Notes under the pieces: generated by a model
Databases searched by the model: none
What the model saw: only the letters and a program-made list of their open reading frames with translations
Told to the model about the DNA's origin: nothing
Position numbers and translations under genes: made by a program
Source of the DNA: G963676095 sp963676095
Lineage (GTDB): Bacteria; Bacteroidota; Bacteroidia; Bacteroidales; Prolixibacteraceae
Length of the DNA stretch: 64,000 nt
Assembly (NCBI GenBank): GCA_963676095.1
Contig: OY781040.1
Location: forward strand, 2,790,001-2,854,000
Reading direction: 5' to 3'
Shown: positions 9,178-16,906 of the stretch, in pieces
Layout of the letters: each line of letters starts with the position of its first letter
Position numbering within the stretch: position 1 is the stretch's first letter

Positions 9178-10581
9178 TCATTTCCCTCTGGCCATTTTCA
9201 AAGCCTCTGTAGTTGTATAATACTTGACAATCATGTCCGGGACTTCCCATTCGGGTAATTTCCCTGCAACGAGGTAATGCAGAAAATTTTCCGTTACCTG
9301 CCCGAAATGGGCTTCATGACCGACCTTATACTTTTCAGGTATTTCGACAGTCCACAACCCGTTGTCAACCCGTACCAGTTTAAGCCCCGGATATTTAGCT
9401 GCAAGATCCTGCTCCACCGCTTTTTTCAGTTTTTCAGAGAATGCTCCCACCCCGTCACGGACCGTTGCCTTTATAAATACTGCCGGCTTATAGCCTTCTT
9501 CCTTGTCCTGTTTGATGATCAGGTCGCATAAGGTCCCGTGCATCACGCTGTAATGAGTATCGCCCGCACCTTCAGGAGCTTCAAAATTCCAGATGACTGA
9601 AACGTTTGCATATTTTCCTTTCAGCTGGTAGGTCATTTCTCCGTTTGAATAAACCTGTAGTCTTCCGTCTTTCACATCTTTCTTAAGAAAATCCGGAAAA
9701 CTTTCCATTTGTGCGACTTTCTTAAACTGCTCAGAAGTAAGTTCAGTTGTCCAGTGTCTGGCCCGAAGCATCTTTACATCCGATTTTTGCAGGATTTGCC
9801 CCGGGAATGCTTCCCACTGTACCAGATCGACCAGATGAGTAGCCACATCCACGATCCCTTCTCCCTGCTGTCTGGTATCAAAAAACCAGGCAGGCCGTTT
9901 AACAGGTGAGCCGGCAACCTGTTTAAAAAAGTGGTGGACGCTTTCCATCCTGATAGCAGGTTCATCCGGAGTTCCATCTTTCAGTTGTCCAAAAACCTCG
10001 GGAATTCCCGACAATTCACGCTGAATGATCGTGGTAATTTCAAACCGCTCGGTCATGATATCATATAAAAGCACCCCCTTTTTTTCGGCCGTCTTAAAGG
10101 ATTCTTCCAGTAAAGAAAAACCTTCCGGATCAATGGCCATCGGTTTATCCGCAAAGACATTGATCCCTGAATCGATGGCGCCTTTGATATAATCAGTCTT
10201 TTGGGCATTGTTCCCCGCCAGGACAAGAACATTACCGGGTTTGCCAGAAAGCATCTTCTGAAAAAAATCATTCCCTGTATAAACCTTATTTATCCAAGAG
10301 GTAGGATTCTCAGCACGGGTATTGAAACGCTCTATTTGCTTCAGGTGTTCGCTGACATCTTCACCTTCAGGAGCATAAACATAAACAGCCGGATCGATTT
10401 GTTCGTACATTGTCTTCTGAACCAGTGCCGCATGAAAATGTCCGGGATTCAGTACCATTAATTTTATTTCTCCTTTGGCACCAGTGAATTCTGCAGGTAT
10501 TTCCTCTTTTTGTCCTCCTCCGGAACAAGAGGCCATAAAGACGGCAGACAGGATTAGCAGAAAACAGGAATTATGTACCAT
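9178..10581 (-). CDS. Lipoprotein Gfo/Idh/MocA-like protein with oxidoreductase C-terminal domain
   Basis: A 467-residue protein from the ATG at 10579-10581, which opens a lipoprotein signal ending in VFMASC. The body resembles putative oxidoreductases of the Gfo/Idh/MocA superfamily: NVFADKPMAI corresponds to the conserved EKP strand, followed by a putative oxidoreductase C-terminal domain. The N-terminal strand reads KLMVLNPGHFHAA, so the glycine-rich NAD(P) motif GxGxxG is not intact. A lipid-anchored protein outside the cytoplasm would not meet free NAD, so it may carry its cofactor or act non-enzymatically. The ORF stays open upstream into the next gene, but the signal peptide sets the start. 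Last gene of a three-gene operon. Confidence 0.75.
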   Translation of the reverse strand: MVHNSCFLLILSAVFMASCSGGGQKEEIPAEFTGAKGEIKLMVLNPGHFHAALVQKTMYEQIDPAVYVYAPEGEDVSEHLKQIERFNTRAENPTSWINKVYTGNDFFQKMLSGKPGNVLVLAGNNAQKTDYIKGAIDSGINVFADKPMAIDPEGFSLLEESFKTAEKKGVLLYDIMTERFEITTIIQRELSGIPEVFGQLKDGTPDEPAIRMESVHHFFKQVAGSPVKRPAWFFDTRQQGEGIVDVATHLVDLVQWEAFPGQILQKSDVKMLRARHWTTELTSEQFKKVAQMESFPDFLKKDVKDGRLQVYSNGEMTYQLKGKYANVSVIWNFEAPEGAGDTHYSVMHGTLCDLIIKQDKEEGYKPAVFIKATVRDGVGAFSEKLKKAVEQDLAAKYPGLKLVRVDNGLWTVEIPEKYKVGHEAHFGQVTENFLHYLVAGKLPEWEVPDMIVKYYTTTEALKMARGK

Positions 10582-10624
10582 ACTTGAAAAATTTAAGTTT
10601 AGTTGTTTATAGTGATTCAGAGTA

Positions 10625-12010
10625 TTAACCGTTAATTTTTTCCAAAACGTAATTAGTTCCATAGGGAGCCCTCTGCGGACGGGAAAGGAACGTGTTGGCC
10701 TCGTCGTCGTTTTTAAACCGTTCAGTTTCCGGATCCCAATACAACCTTCGGGGAAGTTTCATGGCAATGTGGCTGATCAGACAAACAGTACATGCCCTGT
10801 GCCCAATCTCGACCGGAGAAACCGGTTCCCGGCGGCTTTGGATACAGTCAAGCCAGTTTCCATGTTGTTCGCCGCTTTTATACAAATGGATCTCGTTAGC
10901 GCCGATCTGTGAATCCAGTATCTTAGGATAGCTGGCATCCAGTGCTTTCGAACTTTTTTCCCTGGATACGGGATCGCTGGCCGAAGCGACATAATCGCCC
11001 CTGGAAACAAAGATCCATCCTTCAGTTCCTTCATAACGGATCCCGTTAGGGTATCCGCCTGAAGTGTACATGGTAATCCCGTTTTCATATTCAGCCTTCA
11101 CCATAAAATCGCCATGGACATTCCAAAAACCGGATTTTGGAAATTCAGCCACAGCTTCCACAGAAACAGGACCGGTGTACTCGGTATTCATTCCCCAGGC
11201 TGCTGAATCGAAATGGTGCTGTCCCCAGCCGGTTATCATGCCAGATCCGAATTGCTCCCGGCGCAGCCACCCCGGACGGTCATATCCTTTCTGAGGATGA
11301 ACGCCGATTTCTGTATAGGGAACTACCGGGGTCGATCCGAGCCACATATCATAGTTAAACCATTCCGGGACAGGCATCTCTGAAGCGTCAGGGCCTGCCG
11401 GGTCACCCGGGAGTCCGATTTTCACAGTATGCAATTTACCAATCCGCCCGTTTCTTACCAGTTCTGCAGCAATCCGGAACTGTGCAGATGAACGCTGCTG
11501 TGTCCCGACCTGCAGGATTATTTTTTTCTCCCTGACAGTATCGCTAAGCTGGCGCCCTTCCTGTATGGTCAGCGAAGTAGGTTTCTGCAAATAAATATCT
11601 TTGCCTGCCAGCGCTGCTTCCATTGCTGGCTGTGCATGCCAATGATCGGGAGTACTTATAATCACTGCGTCGATCTCTCTGTTCTGGAGCATGTCATGGT
11701 AATCGTCATACATCCTGACATCGATATAAGACTTGCCTGTCTTTTTATCATAGAAGTCTTCCACAAACTTTTTCCCGTCTGCCAGACGGCTTTTATCCAC
11801 ATCACTTACAGCAATAACCCGTGCCACATCATGCTGCATAGTCCCGGGAAGATCATGAACCCTTGCAATACGCCCGCAACCGATCTGACCAATCTGGATT
11901 TTGTTGCTTGGAGCATTTTTCCCCAGTACCGAGGAAGGAATTATGGTCGGAACAGCGATTAATCCGGTAGTTCCAACAACCGTATTCTTTAAAAAATGAC
12001 GTCTTTCCAT
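10625..12010 (-). CDS. Tat-exported Gfo/Idh/MocA-family oxidoreductase
   Basis: A 461-residue NAD(P)-dependent sugar or inositol-type oxidoreductase. The start at 12008-12010 gives a twin-arginine signal (MERRHFLKN, then a hydrophobic stretch and an SSVLGKN cleavage region). The Rossmann motif is intact (QIGQIGCGRIARVHD), followed by IISTPDHWHA and IYLQKPTSL, the EKP-like strand. Tat export means it is folded with its cofactor before export, as in other periplasmic members such as glucose-fructose oxidoreductase. It lies 13 bases after the DUF6807 gene and 43 before the lipoprotein homologue. Confidence 0.85.
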   Translation of the reverse strand: MERRHFLKNTVVGTTGLIAVPTIIPSSVLGKNAPSNKIQIGQIGCGRIARVHDLPGTMQHDVARVIAVSDVDKSRLADGKKFVEDFYDKKTGKSYIDVRMYDDYHDMLQNREIDAVIISTPDHWHAQPAMEAALAGKDIYLQKPTSLTIQEGRQLSDTVREKKIILQVGTQQRSSAQFRIAAELVRNGRIGKLHTVKIGLPGDPAGPDASEMPVPEWFNYDMWLGSTPVVPYTEIGVHPQKGYDRPGWLRREQFGSGMITGWGQHHFDSAAWGMNTEYTGPVSVEAVAEFPKSGFWNVHGDFMVKAEYENGITMYTSGGYPNGIRYEGTEGWIFVSRGDYVASASDPVSREKSSKALDASYPKILDSQIGANEIHLYKSGEQHGNWLDCIQSRREPVSPVEIGHRACTVCLISHIAMKLPRRLYWDPETERFKNDDEANTFLSRPQRAPYGTNYVLEKING

Positions 12011-12023
12011 AATAATAAAGTGA

Positions 12024-13286
12024 TTATTTATCAAATATGACTACCCTGGGAGGTCTGGCAAATGCATTCCAGTACTCTTCGGCTTCATTTTCATCGATTC
12101 GTCCGTCAAACACCAGCAACCTGTATTTTTGAGAATAATTTTTTCCCTTCTCCAGTTTCCAGTTCTGGTGCCGGATTGGGCAAAACTCGAAATAAAGGTC
12201 ACCGTGACTGTTGGCATTTTCGGCCCAGACCCTCATGGGTTCCGGGAAGGCGCGGTTTGAAGGATGGCTCATAAACAAAATGCCACTCCTGCCCCGGGCA
12301 GACTCGCCTTCAACCCGGCACCAGCGTGCCCTGCTACCATCTGCGTTCGACCGGTTGTTTCCTTCAGAAGTAAGGACTGTACAATTATCCTTGTTCCACT
12401 TTTCAGTAGCCCTGTAGCCAATTCCGCCTCCGTAACGATAGGCATCAAGCATGATCCCCGAGTCGAGCGGGCAGTTCAAAATACTGGAATAATCGATGAG
12501 CCAGACCTTGTTTTCAGAATCAAGGTTCCAGGCACAAACATCCAATGTTTCATAAATTGCAATCTGATCCGGCCCTTTTGCCCCAAAATCGACATGTTGC
12601 TGTAAAGCAATGAACCCAGAGAAAACAGGTCCTTCAGTCTGGGACAAAAACCCGGCAAAGCGAACAGTCCCTTCTCCTTTAGCCAGGTTCCAGAAGTCCA
12701 CCCCCCGCCCCAGGATATGAGTCTCGGTCCATGGTCCCCATAACCCGTAATGATGATAATGATCCGGGGCCTGGATCCTTGTCAGCACCTCCCCGGATGG
12801 AGACCAAAGCGGATGGATAAAACCCGAACGTTTAAACAAAGGATCAACCCCGGCAGGAGGATAAACCTCATTAAACTGATAATTTAAAACAGGCATTCCG
12901 TTACAGACCAGTTTCAATCCTTGCCAGTCTTTTTGAATCCGGATTCCAGAATCAACCTGGGGTGCAGCTTCGGTTTGTTCATCAGTTGCACGAAGTACAT
13001 AATCCCGGCTTTCTCCCTTTTTCATCTCTCCTTCCAGGATAAACCACAACCTGGGGTCCTTACTTTCATCCAGCTGGCTGGGAACAGGAACTTCCGTTTT
13101 TCCCTTCAGTTGATAAAGTTGTAAATACTCATTATTAAGTTCAAAAAAGGTCGACGAAAGGTCGACGCTCACAGGACAATTTCTACGGGAACAATCTCCT
13201 GCAAACACGCTGAATTTAAGTTCGTGTTGTTGGGCAAACAGGCTTGTTATGCCAAGAAAATAAAAAATGAATGCCAAAAGTTTCAT
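12024..13286 (-). CDS. Secreted DUF6807 (PmoA-like) protein
   Basis: A 420-residue secreted protein with signal peptide (about 1-18, ending SLFAQ). It has the histidine-rich signature of the DUF6807 family, also annotated 'PmoA' (DHYHHYGLWGPWTETHI, GFIHPLWSP). Members sit beside Gfo/Idh/MocA enzymes in many Bacteroidota and Planctomycetota genomes and are thought to act on modified sugars; no reaction is established. First gene of the oxidoreductase operon. Confidence 0.75.
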   Translation of the reverse strand: MKLLAFIFYFLGITSLFAQQHELKFSVFAGDCSRRNCPVSVDLSSTFFELNNEYLQLYQLKGKTEVPVPSQLDESKDPRLWFILEGEMKKGESRDYVLRATDEQTEAAPQVDSGIRIQKDWQGLKLVCNGMPVLNYQFNEVYPPAGVDPLFKRSGFIHPLWSPSGEVLTRIQAPDHYHHYGLWGPWTETHILGRGVDFWNLAKGEGTVRFAGFLSQTEGPVFSGFIALQQHVDFGAKGPDQIAIYETLDVCAWNLDSENKVWLIDYSSILNCPLDSGIMLDAYRYGGGIGYRATEKWNKDNCTVLTSEGNNRSNADGSRARWCRVEGESARGRSGILFMSHPSNRAFPEPMRVWAENANSHGDLYFEFCPIRHQNWKLEKGKNYSQKYRLLVFDGRIDENEAEEYWNAFARPPRVVIFDK

Positions 13287-13448
13287 TGTTTGCTGGTTAG
13301 TTTTGTTAAAAAGAATAAAAATATTTTAGTGAATAAGTTAGCCATTCTCCTCATTATGAACAAAAAAATTTACAATATCCCGCTAAAAAAATTTTCCCTA
13401 AACATTGATTGAAATATAAATCCAGGATTCCATCTGCATACTTTTACC

Positions 13449-13488
13449 AAAAAGGAGGGATGAACCCACAGTTTGATTTCATCCCTCC
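13449..13488 (-). terminator. Intrinsic terminator behind a gene remnant
   Basis: Arms GGAGGGATGAA and TTCATCCCTCC are a perfect 11-bp pair with a 13-base loop; on the minus strand the stem is followed by TTTTT. It lies 6 bases beyond the stop codon of the remnant at 13494 and upstream of the DUF6807 gene. Confidence 0.75.
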
Positions 13489-13493
13489 CGAAA

Positions 13494-13707
13494 TTAATTA
13501 TTTTCAGCCGCTAAAGCATCATCCAGGTTGTCATAAGGTTCGACATTACTTTCATACCCGGTATATCCGTAACTTATCTTTTCTGGAGATAATTCAGAGC
13601 GAATGCTGTTCCAATATAAATTTATTATCTCCAATAGAATGATATCGTTAAAATTCTTCCTATTTTTGTTTAGAATAAAACCTATTGTTGCGTGGGATTG
13701 TTATACA
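13494..13707 (-). pseudogene. C-terminal remnant of an unidentified gene
   Basis: An open stretch of about 70 codons with no ATG, ending in TAA at 13494-13496. The translation looks like a genuine C-terminus (ISYGYTGYESNVEPYDNLD, then DALAAENN) and is directly followed by an intrinsic terminator. An in-frame stop lies just upstream of the stretch. I do not recognise the family. I read it as the surviving 3' end of a deleted minus-strand gene. Confidence 0.45.
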
Positions 13708-13961
13708 TTATCATAGTTTATAAATCAAAATTGCAATTTAACTGTGTTTGAAAATGAGAGTCCGGCAAAATAGGGAAAAGGGAATATGAATCCGATCATA
13801 AGATTACAGAAGGAACAGATTTTTAGAAGGGATTTTTAGGCTTATGACAATTAGGAGGAAAAATAATTATCCTTCCTTAGGAAAATAAAAAATAAAATTT
13901 AAACTGAAACATTTATGTGAATATGCACTAATGATCTGATGTTTTAAATTTTTTGAATATT
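13708..13961. other. AT-rich intergenic region
   Basis: Between the remnant and the bactofilin promoter I see no ORF, repeat or strong hairpin. Together with 13287-13448, which is also empty, it makes up the non-coding part of the gap between 13286 and 14001. Confidence 0.5.
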
Positions 13962-13990
13962 TTTGATCCGTGAATATCAACGTAATTTTG
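13962..13990 (+). promoter_or_regulatory. Promoter of the bactofilin gene
   Basis: TTTG at 13962-13965 and TAATTTTG at 13983-13990 match the Bacteroidota -33/-7 pair with 17 bases between them. The ATG is only 11 bases past the -7 box, so the transcript would be nearly leaderless. Confidence 0.5.
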
Positions 13991-14000
13991 CTTTTTTTAC

Positions 14001-14543
14001 ATGATACTAAAAAAGAATAATAATAGCAACAACGATAACAACGATCAGGAAGATCTGCATACGATGACCCCGCTAATAATTAGCAGCCAGTCGCAGATGA
14101 CGGGAGATTTTATTCTTTCCACTGATGTTAAGATAGACGGTTATGTTGAAGGGAACGTAATAACAACCAAATCTGTTATTATTGGGGAACACGGACATCT
14201 GAAAGGAAACCTGAAATGCAACAATTTAAAATTGTATGGCTGTATTGAAGGAACTTCAGAAGTTGTGGAATCCGCTTACCTCCATAGCACAGCTATTTAC
14301 ACGGGAAAGCTGAATGCTCCTCACATATCTGTGTTTCCCGGGAGCCGGATAAATGCGGATATAAACATAAACGGAGAAAAGAAACATTCGCCAAAAACTG
14401 TATCGGAAAAAAAGAGTGCTCAAAAACCAATAGCAATGATTCCTGCAGAGGAAAAAAGTCTGCCCCCAAATGACCTTTCTCTCACTGAAGAGGTCAAAAA
14501 TTCGCAACCTGCAAAATCATTTCTTTTAAATAACCTGAAATAA
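14001..14543 (+). CDS. Bactofilin (polymer-forming cytoskeletal protein)
   Basis: A 180-residue bactofilin. The core (about 30-120) has the repeated beta-helix pattern: MTGDFILSTDVKIDGYVEGN, VIIGEHGHLKGNLKCN, LYGCIEGTSEVVESAYL. The N-terminal tail is rich in Asn/Asp and the C-terminal tail (about 121-180) is charged and proline-containing, both typical disordered ends. Bactofilins form nucleotide-independent filaments that place envelope or DNA-segregation proteins. The next gene, 54 bases on, codes for an actin-like ATPase, which suggests a two-component cytoskeletal unit. Confidence 0.88.
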   Translation: MILKKNNNSNNDNNDQEDLHTMTPLIISSQSQMTGDFILSTDVKIDGYVEGNVITTKSVIIGEHGHLKGNLKCNNLKLYGCIEGTSEVVESAYLHSTAIYTGKLNAPHISVFPGSRINADININGEKKHSPKTVSEKKSAQKPIAMIPAEEKSLPPNDLSLTEEVKNSQPAKSFLLNNLK

Positions 14544-14596
14544 TTATCGAGGAATCCCGAATAGTCAGTTATAAATTCAATAAAAAAATTAACCTT

Positions 14597-15646
14597 ATGA
14601 AGAAAATCTACACATTCCCGAGTGTCTTCGAAGAAAGCAACATTGACCTTACCAATGTGGCTAGAACTTTTCTGGACGGAATGAAAATTACAGAATTTGA
14701 CGGGAAAAATTATATTGTAGGAAACCTGGCTCTGACAGAAGGAACCGCTCCTCATAAATTTTTGAATAGCTCAGCCCAGGACCTTGATTTTCGTATCTTA
14801 TCATTAGTAAGTCTTGTTCTTGCCACCCAAGGAAGTTATTTCCGTTTTAGTGTCACCACCGGATTCCCATTTGTTTCCTATAATTCATTTAAAAAAGGGG
14901 CAATAGACTTTTTAACCAAAAGACATCAGATAGCTATTGATACCAAAACATTCGGCGGTCAATCGGTCGAAAAGGTTAACGTGAGTATTGAAAATGCAGA
15001 TGTGCTGACTGAGATAGAAGGATGTATCAAAGCAATCAGGGATGGAGAAACCAGGGAAAAGGACAGCTTCTTTGTGGCCAGTCTCGGTTATGGTACGTTC
15101 GAAGCCGCACTGTCAACATCAGAAGACAGCTTTGTTAACAGAACTGCCGTCAGTGCCCGGGGAATCAACTATGCTGTGAGTATTCTGGAAAAGGATCTTC
15201 AAAAAAATTACTATATCAGCATGATTACAGAACAACAAATGGAGAGGGCTTTTCAACGTGGGGTTATGATGATCGACCGTCAGAAAATCGATCTAAAGGA
15301 AATGCGGAAGAATGCTCTTGAAATCTATTATAATGAGGTCATCTCACCTGCGATGAGAAAGAAATTTTCTAACTCTGACTTCATGGATACTTCAAAGCTT
15401 TATCTGGCCGGAGGAGGGGCTTTCTATCCGGAACTGGTCGATCTGTTCAAAAAAGAATTCGAGAACATCCTTGATGTGATTGTTTTCCCTGAACCTCATT
15501 TATGCGCCGGAATAGGCTACTGCCTGAACTCGCTGGAAAAGTCGAAAAAGGAAGCTAATTCCGATCTGAAAGACAGTATGGTATATATCGGGATGGACTT
15601 AGGCAATTCGAATACAGTTGTCGTTGTTGATACCAATGAAGATTAA
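14597..15646 (+). CDS. Actin-like ATPase of ParM/Alp type, apparently circularly permuted
   Basis: A 349-residue protein with all the actin-fold landmarks in rotated order. Residues 4-117 match the part of ParM/Alp proteins that normally follows the first nucleotide-binding hairpin (YTFPSVF, YIVGNLAL, VTTGFPFVSYNSF). Phosphate-2-like loop: 158-172 (FFVASLGYGTFEAAL), with the usual Asp replaced. Adenosine loop: 268-281 (LYLAGGGAFYPEL), then FPEPHLCAGIGYC. After a charged linker (311-327) the phosphate-1 hairpin appears at the very C-terminus: VYIGMDLGNSNTVVVVD (329-345). In known actin-like proteins this motif is N-terminal. No such motif is encoded before the ATG. Family assignment is from motifs; filament formation and ATPase activity are inferred. 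It is probably co-transcribed with the bactofilin gene, and a strong terminator follows. Confidence 0.8.
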   Translation: MKKIYTFPSVFEESNIDLTNVARTFLDGMKITEFDGKNYIVGNLALTEGTAPHKFLNSSAQDLDFRILSLVSLVLATQGSYFRFSVTTGFPFVSYNSFKKGAIDFLTKRHQIAIDTKTFGGQSVEKVNVSIENADVLTEIEGCIKAIRDGETREKDSFFVASLGYGTFEAALSTSEDSFVNRTAVSARGINYAVSILEKDLQKNYYISMITEQQMERAFQRGVMMIDRQKIDLKEMRKNALEIYYNEVISPAMRKKFSNSDFMDTSKLYLAGGGAFYPELVDLFKKEFENILDVIVFPEPHLCAGIGYCLNSLEKSKKEANSDLKDSMVYIGMDLGNSNTVVVVDTNED

Positions 15647-15685
15647 GATTAAAATCTGAAAAAATAAATAGACGAACAAATAGAG

Positions 15686-15709
15686 AACCGCTTTAACAGC
15701 GGTTTTTTT
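15686..15709 (+). terminator. Intrinsic terminator of the bactofilin/actin-like operon
   Basis: Stem AACCGCT / AGCGGTT with a 5-base loop, followed directly by a run of T, 40 bases after the actin-like stop codon. Confidence 0.85.
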
Positions 15710-15868
15710 CATTTAAAAATCCTGTCAGTGTTTTGCCTCCCAGCCAATCTTTTTCAAAATTTAGAAAAACCGTTCACATTAAAGCTTAAAGTTGTTCACA
15801 ACAGTACGGCATAAGCCTGCATATAGAAAAATCTTTTTCCCTGATTGGTTTTTCTATAAAACTTTGAA

Positions 15869-15876
15869 TAACTTTG
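15869..15876 (+). promoter_or_regulatory. -7 box of the response-regulator gene
   Basis: TAACTTTG fits TAnnTTTG and lies 30 bases before the ATG at 15907. A partial TTG lies about 20 bases further upstream. Confidence 0.4.
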
Positions 15877-15906
15877 CATACCTCAACGTCCTAACATCAA
15901 ACAAAA

Positions 15907-16293
15907 ATGACAGAAAGCAGACCCAGAATTTTAATTGCAGAAGATGTTGAATCTAATTTCCTGTATTTAAATGCTGTTTTAACAAGGATGAATGCAAAAA
16001 TTTTTTGGGCAAAAAACGGTAGAGAAGCCATCGATATCTTTAACCAGGAAAAAAATATAGATCTCATCCTAATGGACCTTCAGATGCCTGAAATGAATGG
16101 ATATGAAGCAACCCGGATCATAAAAAACGAAAATCCCTCTATACCGGTCATTGCACAAACAGCCTACGCCATGTCTGACGACAGGGAGAAAGCTCTCGAG
16201 GCAGGCTGTGATGATTACCTCGCAAAGCCAATTAAATCGAAGGATCTGGTGGATATTGTTGAAAAATACATTCATGAAGAATCCAAAAAATAA
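15907..16293 (+). CDS. Stand-alone CheY-like response regulator receiver
   Basis: A single REC domain of 128 residues with no output domain. Acidic pair in ILIAEDVESN, phospho-acceptor Asp in LILMDLQMPEMNGYEAT, conserved Thr in VIAQTAYAMSDD, and Lys in DDYLAKPIK. The LAKPI motif and spacing resemble receivers of hybrid-kinase origin. Its kinase is not encoded nearby. It has its own promoter-like box and terminator, so it is monocistronic. Confidence 0.9.
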   Translation: MTESRPRILIAEDVESNFLYLNAVLTRMNAKIFWAKNGREAIDIFNQEKNIDLILMDLQMPEMNGYEATRIIKNENPSIPVIAQTAYAMSDDREKALEAGCDDYLAKPIKSKDLVDIVEKYIHEESKK

Positions 16294-16301
16294 ATTCTGT
16301 T

Positions 16302-16340
16302 AAAAAACGTTCATTTCTCCTAAAGGAAGGAACGTTTTTT
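16302..16340. terminator. Terminator hairpin after the response regulator
   Basis: Arms AAAAAACGTTC and GAACGTTTTTT are a perfect inverted repeat with a long loop. It ends in a T-run in the plus direction. Confidence 0.75.
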
Positions 16341-16458
16341 GCCTAGTCTATAACTTTAAAACCAATCATTTATTATTTTTGAACCTCATTCAATAATGGG
16401 GAAAGAAATTCCTGAAATGATGGTTGTTGAATGACACTTCATCAATTAAATTATACAA

Positions 16459-16893
16459 ATGGACGACAAACAATATCTTCTTGATAAAAGATACCTGAAA
16501 ATGGCAGCTATCTGGGCACAAAACTCTTATTGTAAAAGACGCCAGGTAGGTGCAATCCTGGTAAAGGACAAAATGATTATATCTGACGGGTACAATGGTA
16601 CCCCTTCCGGTTTTGAAAATATATGTGAAGATGAAAACAATAACACGAAGCCTTATGTTTTACATGCTGAAGCGAATGCCATCACCAAAGTGGCTAAGTC
16701 GAACAACAGCAGCGAAGGGGCGACAATGTATGTTACTTCATCTCCCTGCCTGGAATGTGCTAAATTAATTATCCAGGCTGGCATAAAACGTGTAGTCTTT
16801 ACCGACAGTTACCGGCTCGAAGACGGAATTGATCTGTTGCGCAGGGCAAATATAGAAATAGTACAGGTAGACATTGAAGAAAAACAGAATTGA
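16459..16893 (+). CDS. dCMP deaminase family protein (ComEB-like)
   Basis: A zinc-dependent cytidine/deoxycytidylate deaminase of 144 residues that would supply dUMP for thymidylate synthesis. Zinc and catalytic motifs: HAEANAI (His ligand and Glu proton donor) and SSPCLECAK (two Cys ligands). GAILVKDKMIISDGYNG is the usual N-terminal core. The S41 protease starts 13 bases after the stop; this neighbour pair is common in Bacteroidota. Confidence 0.88.
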   Translation: MDDKQYLLDKRYLKMAAIWAQNSYCKRRQVGAILVKDKMIISDGYNGTPSGFENICEDENNNTKPYVLHAEANAITKVAKSNNSSEGATMYVTSSPCLECAKLIIQAGIKRVVFTDSYRLEDGIDLLRRANIEIVQVDIEEKQN

Positions 16894-16906
16894 AATAAAA
16901 AAGCAA

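Noticed and set aside
14597..15646. Truncated or frameshifted normal ParM gene
   Set aside because: The sequence before the ATG shows no phosphate-1 motif in the same frame, while one is present at the C-terminus after a linker and followed by a stop and a terminator, so rotation explains the data better than truncation.
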